Of a DNA stretch of 43,461 nucleotides, positions 31,693 through 38,989 are shown one piece after another. The position numbers and the translations under genes are program-made. Within the stretch, counting starts at the first letter, position 1; each line of letters begins with the position of its first letter. A model generated the notes under the pieces. That model saw nothing but the letters and a program-made list of their open reading frames with translations, did not search any database and was not told where the DNA came from. Source of the stretch: a virus; IMG/VR virus record IMGVR_UViG_3300006920_000080, positions 1 through 43,461 of that record; one strand, given 5' to 3'.

Positions 31693-31953
31693 ATGAGTGA
31701 ATTAAAAGTGACTAAAGGTGAGTGGAGAGTTGATTACAGCACATACTCAACTGGCTTGGGAGTTGTTAGCGATAAAGGCGGACGAGAAATACACTGGACA
31801 CTAATAACGCCAGAAACAGAAGCCAACGCACACCTAATCGCAGCCTCGCCTGATATGTACGCGATGCTTGAGGAATTATCTAAAGATCAAGAGTATCACT
31901 GGGCTAAGGATATTAACGACCTACTAACTAAAGCGCGAGGAGAAACAAAATGA
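31693..31953 (+). CDS. Hypothetical phage protein of the GPW/ANAHLIAASP type
   Basis: 86 aa. Pattern KGEWRVDYST ... ETEANAHLIAASPDMYAMLEEL, a common small phage protein family of unknown role. The 3' end uses GGAGAAACAAAATGA, giving GETK and the start of the next gene. Confidence 0.75.
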   Translation: MSELKVTKGEWRVDYSTYSTGLGVVSDKGGREIHWTLITPETEANAHLIAASPDMYAMLEELSKDQEYHWAKDINDLLTKARGETK

Positions 31954-32099
31954 TCGATCTTGAGATTCTATTTCGCGTGCTTGTTATAAGCTTTGCTATT
32001 ATTGGTATGCTTTGCGTAGGTGGCTTCTTTGTAGCGCTAGGCATATTCATACGCCAAGGCAAAGGCGGCTTAAAAGAGTTTTTTAAGGAGGAGTGGTAA
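31950..32099 (+). CDS. Small membrane protein, 49 aa
   Basis: Starts at the ATGA overlap. One long hydrophobic segment (VLVISFAIIGMLCVGGFFVALGIF region) then a basic/acidic tail. Too short for most gene finders; strong coupling to the upstream gene supports it. Confidence 0.65.
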   Translation: MIDLEILFRVLVISFAIIGMLCVGGFFVALGIFIRQGKGGLKEFFKEEW

Positions 32100-32100
32100 T

Positions 32101-32331
32101 ATGGATAATTTTGAAGTTAATGAAAGAGCGCAAATTCTATCCGACACTATGACACCATACGCATTAGCTAGACGTATCATTGAGCTGGAAGATGATCGCA
32201 ACAAAACAAAAGCCGATGCGGTGCGGGAGGAAATAGAATACATAAAATCAAATAGGCCTCATTGGTATTTAAGTGTCGAATACGAAATGATGATGAATCG
32301 ACTAAACAAACTAGAACGAGGCGAGCTATGA
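32101..32331 (+). CDS. Hypothetical helical protein
   Basis: 76 aa, charged and helical (ARRIIELEDDRNKTKADAVREEIEYI), probably coiled coil. Preceded by AAGGAGGAG, a near-perfect SD that lies inside the gene before. Function unknown. Confidence 0.7.
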   Translation: MDNFEVNERAQILSDTMTPYALARRIIELEDDRNKTKADAVREEIEYIKSNRPHWYLSVEYEMMMNRLNKLERGEL

Positions 32332-32507
32332 GTATGAGATACGCAAAAACAAAAGGTCAGCTAAATAAGAGAATTGATAACCGGATATACAAACCTAGAC
32401 GTGAGGCAATGGGTTCTTTTAATGATCAACTAGAGCAAGCCCTGAGAATTATGCCATACCTTGTAGATGGAACTTTTAAAAATAAAGCCAAAGAGGATAA
32501 GAAGTGA
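32328..32507 (+). CDS. Hypothetical basic protein
   Basis: 59 aa from the ATGA overlap at 32328 (MSMRYAKTKGQLNKRIDN...), strongly basic, possibly nucleic-acid binding. Next gene begins GTGA at its stop. Function unknown. Confidence 0.6.
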   Translation: MSMRYAKTKGQLNKRIDNRIYKPRREAMGSFNDQLEQALRIMPYLVDGTFKNKAKEDKK

Positions 32508-32752
32508 TCCTCCCTATCCTATTCGAAATGTGCATGCAGCTTGGCAACTACGCCGAGAATACCATGCGAGACTGGCAATATGGCGAGGCGACACAGCAAC
32601 TTGTTGAGCGTACGGACGGTGATAATCAGTTGTTACGTGTCACTTTTGAGGCGGTGCGTAATGGCCGAGAGTTAACCGTTGAATCTAAAGAGTTCGCTAT
32701 TCTTGCGTTTAAAGATGGCGTGCAAATGAAGTGCTTGAGTGAGGTTTTATGA
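32504..32752 (+). CDS. Hypothetical protein
   Basis: 82 aa with GTG start in a GTGA overlap. Helical N terminus (ILPILFEMCMQLGNYAENTM) then a beta part (LLRVTFEAVRNGRELTVESKEF). Function unknown. Confidence 0.6.
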   Translation: MILPILFEMCMQLGNYAENTMRDWQYGEATQQLVERTDGDNQLLRVTFEAVRNGRELTVESKEFAILAFKDGVQMKCLSEVL

Positions 32753-32901
32753 TATATGCGTTTTTTAGTTTTCTTGTTCTATCGATTATATTGCTGTGCA
32801 ACTGCGATAATATTGATAGAGAGGAATATTTTGAATACTCAATAATTACCACTATTTGCATATTCTTAACCGTTTTCTTTTGCATTGGATCGCTACAGTA
32901 A
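32749..32901 (+). CDS. Small membrane protein, 50 aa
   Basis: Starts at ATGA overlap (SD GAGG). Two hydrophobic segments (AFFSFLVLSIILLC and IITTICIFLTVFFCIG) separated by an acidic loop. Last gene of this cluster. Function unknown. Confidence 0.6.
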   Translation: MIYAFFSFLVLSIILLCNCDNIDREEYFEYSIITTICIFLTVFFCIGSLQ

Positions 32902-32942
32902 AAGATAGCAACTAGCACAAAAAAACCAACCGCGCTACAATT

Positions 32943-32972
32943 AAGCCCATACACATACAGATGGGCTTTTTC
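32943..32972 (+). terminator. Terminator-like hairpin directly before the portal start
   Basis: AAGCCCAT/ATGGGCTT stem (32943-32950 with 32961-32968) with a 10-nt loop and T5. It touches the portal ATG at 32973. It either ends the preceding cluster or controls portal expression. A TACAAT box at 32936-32941 could start transcription just before it. Confidence 0.65.
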
Positions 32973-34385
32973 ATGTCTAGAAGAAACAGACGCACTAGCG
33001 GCGTGACAGCTAACACGGCTCCAAACCCTAAGCTTACTGAGGCCGTTAACCACTACTTTGCAGCCAATGACAGCCGGAACACGCTAAGGCAGCAAATGGC
33101 GCTTGCTAGTATCGACACTAAGCACCCGCAATGCTGGAATGATTACGGCTATCCTGTTAATCCATGCTTTACTGATTTCTTTACGGCATACAAGCGCTCA
33201 GGCTTGGGTAAGGCTGGCGTAGAGGTTATGGTCGATAAGTGCTGGCAGTCATGGCCTTGGGTGCGTACCGTTGAGGATCGCAAATCTAAGGAAACGGCAT
33301 GGGAGCGCGCATTCTACAAGCTGGCAAACCGTTTAGACTTGTGGGCTAACTCTAAAATGCTTGATACCCGTCAAAGTGTCGGCCGTTATGCTGGCTTTTT
33401 GATGGTCGTTGCCGACAGTAAAGCATGGGATCAAGAGATTACCGGTAAGCTGTCAGAGAATGCCGTTAAACAAATTATTCCATTATACGAGTCTCAGCTT
33501 GAAGTTGAGGATACCTACCAGAACGAGAAAGAGGAAAATTACGGCCTACCTAAAACCTACATGTACAACGAATCTGCATTAGGCGACAGTAACCCAGACT
33601 CAGTGCGCAAAGTAACCGTACACGAAAGCCGTGTGATTATTTGGGCGGACGGTGCTAGTGGTAACAGCATTTACGGCACATCCAAACTTGAAGCAGGACT
33701 AAACAACCTAATCAACATCGAAAAGATTGATGGTGCAGGCGGTGAAGGTTTTTGGAAGAATGCGCGTACACCTTTAAATCTTGAACTGGATAAAGAAGCA
33801 GATGTTAACTCACTAGCTCAAATGTATGGATGCGAGCCAAAAGATTTAGCCGCTAAGATTGCCGAAAAACTAGGCGATATGAATAAAGGCTTTGATAACT
33901 CGTTCATGATGAAGGGTATGACAGCCACGCCTATGGTCGCCACGCTGCCAGATCCAGAAAAGTTTTTAGACTCTAACAAACGTTCGTTTGCCGCATCGGT
34001 CAAAACGCCACTTACCATCCTTGAAGGCAACCAATCAGGCAACCAAGCAAGCCAAGAGAACGGCGACACACTAGACCAGCAAGCCGAGTCAAGACGCGCC
34101 AACGAGATAGACCGCTTTATCAAGAAGTTTATTAAGTGGCTCGAAAAGTACGGCGTTATTGCAAAAAGCGAACAGTATTTCATTTACTGGGATTCTTTGC
34201 TTGAGCCATCTAAAGGCGAGAAGCTGGACAATGCCACCAAGATGATTGATGGTAATCAGAAAGCACTTGGTACTGGTGTCGTTTACTTTACCGTTGATGA
34301 AGTGCGAGAGGCTGCGGGTTACGATCCGTTAACGCCGGAAGAGTCTATCAGGGAAGAAGATATTGACGTTGTGGTTGAAGAGTAA
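32973..34385 (+). CDS. Portal protein, DUF1073 family
   Basis: 470 aa from the ATG at 32973; an ATG at 32961 within the hairpin would add four residues. Neither has an SD, which is unusual here. It has the DUF1073 portal organisation: an early YP(V)NPCFTDFFTAYKRSGLGKAGVEVMVDKCW region, VTVHESRVIIWADG, LEGNQSGNQASQENGD and a C-terminal helical crown part. The dodecameric portal is the DNA gate of the head and binds terminase, then neck proteins. Confidence 0.85.
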   Translation: MSRRNRRTSGVTANTAPNPKLTEAVNHYFAANDSRNTLRQQMALASIDTKHPQCWNDYGYPVNPCFTDFFTAYKRSGLGKAGVEVMVDKCWQSWPWVRTVEDRKSKETAWERAFYKLANRLDLWANSKMLDTRQSVGRYAGFLMVVADSKAWDQEITGKLSENAVKQIIPLYESQLEVEDTYQNEKEENYGLPKTYMYNESALGDSNPDSVRKVTVHESRVIIWADGASGNSIYGTSKLEAGLNNLINIEKIDGAGGEGFWKNARTPLNLELDKEADVNSLAQMYGCEPKDLAAKIAEKLGDMNKGFDNSFMMKGMTATPMVATLPDPEKFLDSNKRSFAASVKTPLTILEGNQSGNQASQENGDTLDQQAESRRANEIDRFIKKFIKWLEKYGVIAKSEQYFIYWDSLLEPSKGEKLDNATKMIDGNQKALGTGVVYFTVDEVREAAGYDPLTPEESIREEDIDVVVEE

Positions 34386-34390
34386 AATAA

Positions 34391-34413
34391 AGCCCTCGTT
34401 ATGAGGGCTTTTT
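34391..34413. terminator. Bidirectional terminator after the portal gene
   Basis: AGCCCTC gttat GAGGGCT hairpin (34391-34409) with T5 on plus and an A/T-rich flank on the other side. It also holds the stop codon of the convergent minus-strand gene (34399-34401). Confidence 0.85.
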
Positions 34414-34761
34414 ACTAATTAGTTTTTGAAGTTTCCGCCATTGCCCGTCTTTTCTTTTGTATATCTGGTCGGAAGAAAAAGACCCATATTTTTTATCGAA
34501 AAGCGTTCTCTTGAAATCTCTGTGAGTTTCTGGAAACCCATAACAAAGCGAGCCAACTAGATAGATAATAGGTAACAACAGTATCATTACGGCCCGCCCC
34601 CAAATACTGATATTGTAATGAACAATACCTGATTCTTCTTTTATATATGCGTTAACAACAACAAAAGGCCAGCGACCACGATTTGCGAACTCTTTGTTCC
34701 ATTCGCGAATGCTTATTTTGTAGTACTTCCCTTCCGGTTTCTTGTATACATATTCACTCAT
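34399..34761 (-). CDS. Early protein with one TM segment
   Basis: 120 aa from 34761 (ATGA overlap with the gene before). N-terminal soluble part with YVYKKPEGKYYKI, one hydrophobic segment (AVMILLLPIIYLVGSLCYG), then a basic tail ending KKPS, encoded in the terminator. Last gene of a three-gene minus-strand unit. Function unknown. Confidence 0.65.
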   Translation of the reverse strand: MSEYVYKKPEGKYYKISIREWNKEFANRGRWPFVVVNAYIKEESGIVHYNISIWGRAVMILLLPIIYLVGSLCYGFPETHRDFKRTLFDKKYGSFSSDQIYKRKDGQWRKLQKLISKKPS

Positions 34762-34946
34762 AATTCTTTCACCTTGTCGATTGCGGCTTGTAGTTGGGCG
34801 GTCGTGCATTTTTCATCAATATTTATTGAAAATGCATCTTCACAATTATCAGGAGAAAAGCATATTGAATTGCCGCTTTTAAATTCATAGTCTATGCCAC
34901 GATCAACCGCCAGCCCGACGAGTTCTTTTATTAGTTCGGTGGTCAT
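34758..34946 (-). CDS. Hypothetical early protein, 62 aa
   Basis: Small alpha-beta protein (MTTELIKELVGLAVDRGIDYEF...), four-base overlaps on both sides. Function unknown. Confidence 0.65.
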   Translation of the reverse strand: MTTELIKELVGLAVDRGIDYEFKSGNSICFSPDNCEDAFSINIDEKCTTAQLQAAIDKVKEL

Positions 34947-35182
34947 TTTTTAGCCCTCGCCAATGCGCATTCGGTTTCTCTTCTTGTTGTCATATTAAGT
35001 AATAAAAATGCTTGGTATAAATCTAATTCACTTGTATTCGCATCTAGCCTTAAATAAGATAGCCCTATCATCTTTTGACCATTTTCTATTTCCTCCATGC
35101 TAAGAGCTGATCTATCTTGTGTTGATCTAAAGAATTCAGCGCATCGATCTTTAAATTCTTCAAAGTTTATTTGTTCTGACAT
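34943..35182 (-). CDS. Hypothetical early protein, 79 aa
   Basis: Helical, charged (MSEQINFEEFKDRCAEFF...). First gene of the minus-strand unit, with SD GAGGGG and an early-class promoter. Function unknown. Confidence 0.7.
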   Translation of the reverse strand: MSEQINFEEFKDRCAEFFRSTQDRSALSMEEIENGQKMIGLSYLRLDANTSELDLYQAFLLLNMTTRRETECALARAKK

Positions 35183-35207
35183 AACTTTCCCCTCATTAGT
35201 TAACCTA

Positions 35208-35236
35208 ACATTAATCTATAACAAAAGACTTGGCAA
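35208..35236 (-). promoter_or_regulatory. Early-class promoter for the 34399-35182 unit
   Basis: Minus strand: TTGCCA (35231-35236), 17-nt spacer, TAATGT (35208-35213), TAGATTAATGTT over the -10. Confidence 0.8.
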
Positions 35237-35244
35237 CCTTTATT

Positions 35245-35253
35245 TGCTATTAT
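35245..35253 (+). promoter_or_regulatory. Possible extended -10 promoter for the MuF-like gene
   Basis: TGCTATTAT (TG 35245-35246, TATTAT 35248-35253), 27 bases before the 35281 start; the portal terminator upstream makes a new promoter here likely. The -35 is poor. Confidence 0.4.
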
Positions 35254-35280
35254 TTATCTATTCCACTGGAGACACCAATT

Positions 35281-36237
35281 ATGGCGATGAACGGCAAACC
35301 TATTTTACCGAATAACCCCAAGGCACCTACGCAGACAATAGGTATTAATAACACGGCCGACAAGAAGCTCAAGGCGTCCATGAGGCGAGTACAAAATCAG
35401 GTGCTTGCATTGATGAACAGAATACCTAAAGAGCGTGTGGCGGCCGATCAGGCGGGTATCATCTTTAATGCCGAGGCAACGTATAAGTACATGGTCACGC
35501 CCGCATTACTCGGACAAATGCCAAGTGATATAGGCCGCATCATCGAGCAGCAATTGATGGAGAATGGCAACTATGATTGGTACATGTATGAAGCTGTGCA
35601 GTCGTCAAGCGATACGGGGGCAGCTGCCGAGGTGGTAAACCTGCAAGCGCAAACTACACCAATCGAGTACCCAGTGACCGTGCAAAGCGCGATACTTGCG
35701 GCGCCACATCAAGCGCGTGTGGCACTGGCAAAGGCTCGCGTGTTCGAGGAAATGCAAAACCTATCATCCGAAATGAAAACCAACCTGTCACGCATACTTT
35801 CCGACGGCATGACTAACGGTGATAGTCCGCGTGTGATAGCTAGGCAGATATACAACACGATTGGCCTGCCTGAATGGAACGACAAGTCAGATAAGGCGTC
35901 TTATGCTCGATCCCTTCGCATTGCACGTACTGAGATAAACGAGTCACACAGACGCGCTAAGAAAGGTGAGAGGCAGCAAGCGAGACAGATAGGATTGAAT
36001 ATTGGGGTTATGCATTTGTCTGCTTTGAAGTCGAATACCCGTAAATGGCACGCTAGACGGCATGGCTGGGTAGGTACAGAGAAAGAAGAGGCTGATTGGT
36101 TTGATCGTGACGGCAACAAAATTTCGTGCCAGTGCGGAACTATAGCGGCGGTATTGAATGATGAAGGCAAAGTCAGATCCGAAAACTTCCTTAAACAAGT
36201 GGATATGCAAAAAACTAAATATTTCTCCTTGCAATAA
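35281..36237 (+). CDS. MuF-like minor head protein
   Basis: 318 aa from the ATG at 35281 (SD GGAG); an upstream in-frame TTG would lie in the promoter. Pattern of the phage Mu F / SPP1 gp7 group: helical N-terminal part, then SLRIARTEINESHRRAKKGERQQARQ and a C-terminal block TRKWHARRHG ... CQCG with conserved His/Cys. Such proteins join the portal during head assembly and may be ejected with DNA. It ends in LQ with the next promoter -35 inside its last codons. Confidence 0.8.
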   Translation: MAMNGKPILPNNPKAPTQTIGINNTADKKLKASMRRVQNQVLALMNRIPKERVAADQAGIIFNAEATYKYMVTPALLGQMPSDIGRIIEQQLMENGNYDWYMYEAVQSSSDTGAAAEVVNLQAQTTPIEYPVTVQSAILAAPHQARVALAKARVFEEMQNLSSEMKTNLSRILSDGMTNGDSPRVIARQIYNTIGLPEWNDKSDKASYARSLRIARTEINESHRRAKKGERQQARQIGLNIGVMHLSALKSNTRKWHARRHGWVGTEKEEADWFDRDGNKISCQCGTIAAVLNDEGKVRSENFLKQVDMQKTKYFSLQ

Positions 36238-36257
36238 GATTAATACTTGATTAGTAT
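36229..36257 (+). promoter_or_regulatory. Early-class promoter for 36290 and SSB unit
   Basis: TTGCAA (36229-36234, in the stop region of the MuF-like gene), 17-nt spacer, TAGTAT (36252-36257). AGATTAAT lies in the spacer (36237-36244) as at 26115. SD GAGGAGAAAAGG follows. Confidence 0.78.
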
Positions 36258-36289
36258 GAGCTGACATTAACGAGTGAGGAGAAAAGGTT

Positions 36290-36514
36290 ATGACAGTTCA
36301 TCAGGTTGAAGAATTTTATGTTCATATTGATTATGCTAAAGGCTCTATTGATACCTCAACAAAAATGAACATTAGACAGACCGCAGAAAGAGAAGGGTTC
36401 GAAGTTGAATTTCAACCTGATTATCTTATTGTTGACAATATAGACTCAGAAGATATAGCGGAAAATCTTAATGACGAAATCAGAATGTACATTAGCCAAG
36501 GTGCATCAAAATGA
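36290..36514 (+). CDS. Hypothetical early protein
   Basis: 74 aa, acidic, beta-alpha-beta-alpha like (EEFYVHIDYAKGSIDTSTKMNIRQTAEREG ... DYLIVDNIDSEDIAENL). Ferredoxin-like small fold possible. Overlaps next gene by ATGA. Confidence 0.65.
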   Translation: MTVHQVEEFYVHIDYAKGSIDTSTKMNIRQTAEREGFEVEFQPDYLIVDNIDSEDIAENLNDEIRMYISQGASK

Positions 36515-37248
36515 ACAGACAACAAGCGTTAGAAAAGTCATTCTTAGAGTTTAAGGAATGGCCTTATAAAGACCACGAAGCAATGATAGTCAGCACAGAA
36601 TCAAATTCGTACTGGGGTTCTGGTAGATTCGATAGTATTGGAGCAGTTAACCCAGAAATTAGAGTTATGATGAAGTCTAGCTGGATGGAAGTTTCGACCA
36701 AACAAGACTGGCTAGATGCCAAGGCGAGCAAGGATAAAAATATGATTGATTGGAATAATGCGCCTGAGGGTGCGACTCATTATTTTAAAGGCGGAGCTTG
36801 CCACCATTCGCATTGGTGCAATAGTAAGGGTGAGCTTTTTGTTGAAAAATACCCAGAAGACGGATGGCAAAAAGACACAGGATTTAAATACCCGCTAAAA
36901 GATCTTGAATATGTTAAACGCCCAACCGAGCAGCCCTACATACCGCAAGTTGGGGAGTGGTGTAAAGTCTTTGGCGGTGTTTATGGTTCCGACGAAATGC
37001 AGTGGTCGCAAAAAGAGGTAATGGCGATTAAAGAAGGGCGGGTTTTAGCGGAAAGCACGACTCATTCTGGTGTATATAGATTTTATTCTAACGGTGAATT
37101 CCGCCCAATCAAAACCGAGCGGGATAAGTTTATAGAAATGGCTACGGTGGACTATTTGGAAATGGTAGGCTCGGACGCAGTAAATTCTAAATGGTTCGCT
37201 CGTATCTTTGGTGCTATGTTTGATGCGGGATACAATAAAAATGATTGA
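36511..37248 (+). CDS. Hypothetical phage protein with WNNAPEGATHY segment
   Basis: 245 aa. A repeat-like aromatic core (DWNNAPEGATHYFKGG ... WCNSKGELFVEKYPEDGW) of the kind found in many small phage proteins, and a C-terminal helix with RDKFIEMATVDYLEM. Role unknown; likely early, given its promoter. Overlaps the following gene by eight bases. Confidence 0.65.
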   Translation: MNRQQALEKSFLEFKEWPYKDHEAMIVSTESNSYWGSGRFDSIGAVNPEIRVMMKSSWMEVSTKQDWLDAKASKDKNMIDWNNAPEGATHYFKGGACHHSHWCNSKGELFVEKYPEDGWQKDTGFKYPLKDLEYVKRPTEQPYIPQVGEWCKVFGGVYGSDEMQWSQKEVMAIKEGRVLAESTTHSGVYRFYSNGEFRPIKTERDKFIEMATVDYLEMVGSDAVNSKWFARIFGAMFDAGYNKND

Positions 37249-37387
37249 CCCATGCAAAGAATGCAAGCGCCGAGAAGTTAAATCAGGTGTGGCGTTTGAC
37301 TACTGTAATAAGAAAGAAACCATAACGCCTCTTGCGATCATGCAAGAGGATTCTAAAAACATTACGTGCTTTGAGGTGAAGGAATGA
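37241..37387 (+). CDS. Small cysteine-rich protein, 48 aa
   Basis: Starts inside the end of the gene before and shares ATGA with the next. Four Cys (PCKECKRRE, YCNKK, TCFEV) could bind zinc. Missed by a 60-residue cutoff but well coupled. Function unknown. Confidence 0.6.
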   Translation: MIDPCKECKRREVKSGVAFDYCNKKETITPLAIMQEDSKNITCFEVKE

Positions 37388-37593
37388 AGTTATTGATTAA
37401 GGCTTTTGATTGGCTGATGAAGCCAATAACAACCCTTACCATTTTAATGTGGGCATGCTATGTAGCGTCTTATTTTATTGATAATAAAGCGGGAAGCTTG
37501 GTTTTCATTCTATTGGGCGTGTTTATTGGCGTAATAACATTGGCGACAATCGCAATCATTCAAGCAATCAAAGAAAGTAAGGAAATAAAATGA
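37384..37593 (+). CDS. Membrane protein with two TM segments
   Basis: 69 aa: hydrophobic parts PITTLTILMWACYVASYF and LVFILLGVFIGVITLATIAII, short basic ends. Overlaps both neighbours by four bases. Function unknown. Confidence 0.7.
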   Translation: MKLLIKAFDWLMKPITTLTILMWACYVASYFIDNKAGSLVFILLGVFIGVITLATIAIIQAIKESKEIK

Positions 37594-37850
37594 GCGAACC
37601 TATCCAGTACAAAATCACTACCCTAGACGACATCTTAAAGATACCTAGTGATCGCATTGAGGTGATGCTTTCTGATCTGATTCCTCACATTAAGAAAATG
37701 TCCGCTACAAAGGAGCTAATTTCTAGCTTACTTCCAGAAGGCGAAAATATCGACGAGGCCTTTCAGCTTGGAGCGCTAACGTGGATCGATGACGGAAAAA
37801 CGGACGTAACAACCAATATTACAGTTAAAATGAAAGAAGAAGGTAAGTAG
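37590..37850 (+). CDS. Hypothetical early protein before SSB
   Basis: 86 aa, helical (TLDDILKIPSDRIEVMLSDLIPHIKKM...). One base before the SSB start; the pair may be co-translated. Function unknown. Confidence 0.65.
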   Translation: MSEPIQYKITTLDDILKIPSDRIEVMLSDLIPHIKKMSATKELISSLLPEGENIDEAFQLGALTWIDDGKTDVTTNITVKMKEEGK

Positions 37851-37851
37851 T

Positions 37852-38451
37852 ATGTCAGTATCAATCACAAGTAAACTAAACAAGCCAGCTAACGAATTTG
37901 CAGCGGGTGAAAGTGTAGGTTTTGGACTTCGACTAGGCCAGCAATATTTCGACCCAAAAACAAAGACAAAGGATTGGACTAATTACCAAGCGGTTATATT
38001 TGCGAAGGCACCCGCTCAGATTGAGTTCTATCGACAAAACTTAGTAGAGGGTGCGGTTGTTGCGGTATCTGGCAAAGAGCAAAAGATCGACGTATACGAC
38101 GGCGCAAACGGCCAAGTGATTACAATCGAAATTCTTAACGCCTCGCTTGATAATGTTTTTAATCTTGGTGGTCAAGCTCCACAGAAACCAGCACAACCAG
38201 CACCAACCCAACAAGGCGGCTTCAATCAGGCACCAGCACCACAAGCAAAACCTCAGTCATTTGGTAGTTTTGGTGCGGCTCCATCGCCAGCGCCAGCACC
38301 AGTAGCAACATGGGAAGGTGTTACCATTATTGGTGATGCCGCGGCGAAAGGTGCAACTATCGAACAGATCAAAGCGCATCCTGATGTTGTGGGTGATGTT
38401 CAAAAAGCTATCAGTCTTGGTTACGTTGAAGATTTGAGCATTCCATTTTGA
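37852..38451 (+). CDS. ssb: Single-stranded DNA-binding protein
   Basis: 199 aa. N-terminal OB-fold-like domain (residues 1-105, KDWTNYQAVIFAKAPAQIEFYRQNLVEGAVVAVSGKEQKIDVYDG), a Pro/Gln/Ala/Gly-rich linker, a short extra helical domain (WEGVTIIGDAAAKGATIEQIKAHPD) and the tip DLSIPF that matches the SSB tail used to bind host repair and replication partners. It lies far from the primase and helicase genes, in an early cassette between head genes. Confidence 0.88.
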   Translation: MSVSITSKLNKPANEFAAGESVGFGLRLGQQYFDPKTKTKDWTNYQAVIFAKAPAQIEFYRQNLVEGAVVAVSGKEQKIDVYDGANGQVITIEILNASLDNVFNLGGQAPQKPAQPAPTQQGGFNQAPAPQAKPQSFGSFGAAPSPAPAPVATWEGVTIIGDAAAKGATIEQIKAHPDVVGDVQKAISLGYVEDLSIPF

Positions 38452-38528
38452 TCCTCATGGCGTTATGCCTAACCCACGAACAGGCTTGGATGCAGCTTAG
38501 ATTGCTTGGTCGAGTTCTTTAAATACAA

Positions 38529-38551
38529 ACCCTCCTAGTGAGGGTTTTTTA
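38529..38551 (+). terminator. Intrinsic terminator after SSB
   Basis: ACCCTC ctagt GAGGGT hairpin (38529-38545) followed by T6. Confidence 0.88.
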
Positions 38552-38555
38552 ATGC

Positions 38556-38583
38556 TTGCAATAGTCACCCTTTGTGGTACATT
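38556..38583 (+). promoter_or_regulatory. Early-class promoter for the 38609 gene
   Basis: TTGCAA (38556-38561), 16-nt spacer, TACATT (38578-38583), with ACATTAATCT overlapping and running past the -10. Weaker match than the others in the set. Confidence 0.55.
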
Positions 38584-38608
38584 AATCTTTCTATTAAAGG
38601 AAAATATT

Positions 38609-38896
38609 ATGAGCAAAGAAATAGTAATGAATGGGCCAGCGTCTTTTTCAATGTCAGTGTTTATAACAAATGATGAAACAGGCCAGAATGCAAAAGTAGA
38701 CTTTTCACTTGGTCATTTTGAATACCCAACAAAAGAAAAGGTTTCCGAGAAAGTGGCATCTGTAATTGACGCGGTTAATGATAGCGGAACTACTGGATTT
38801 CGATTGATGACAAAAGAAGAGGCTTTTAATCATCTTTGCGCCGAGGAGTACGGAGTTAGACTAGCTTGCCCGAATGGTGATTGGGATAATATTTAA
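38609..38896 (+). CDS. Hypothetical early protein
   Basis: 95 aa from the ATG at 38609 (SD AAAGGA); ATG at 38552 lies before the promoter. Beta-rich first half (SFSMSVFITNDETGQNAKVDFSLG), helical end. Alone between two terminators, so it is a one-gene early cassette. Function unknown. Confidence 0.65.
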   Translation: MSKEIVMNGPASFSMSVFITNDETGQNAKVDFSLGHFEYPTKEKVSEKVASVIDAVNDSGTTGFRLMTKEEAFNHLCAEEYGVRLACPNGDWDNI

Positions 38897-38911
38897 CTGA
38901 CTAAACAAAAG

Positions 38912-38934
38912 CCGCTCAAGTAGCGGATTTTTTA
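38912..38934 (+). terminator. Intrinsic terminator after the 38609 gene
   Basis: CCGCT caagt AGCGG hairpin (38912-38926) and a T run. The T run continues into the -35 of the next promoter. Confidence 0.8.
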
Positions 38935-38959
38935 CATCTACCAAAAAACGCGCTATCAT
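38931..38959 (+). promoter_or_regulatory. Promoter for the lysis/capsid operon
   Basis: TTTACA (38931-38936), 17-nt spacer, TATCAT (38954-38959). It lacks AGATTAAT. The bases before the -10 read CGCGC, as in CGCGCTACAAT before the portal gene. Confidence 0.65.
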
Positions 38960-38989
38960 TCACCAAACTAATGACATAAGCGCGCCTCA

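Noticed and set aside
38457-38522. Possible 21-codon plus frame after SSB
   Set aside because: No SD and it ends just before the terminator; probably untranslated 3' sequence.
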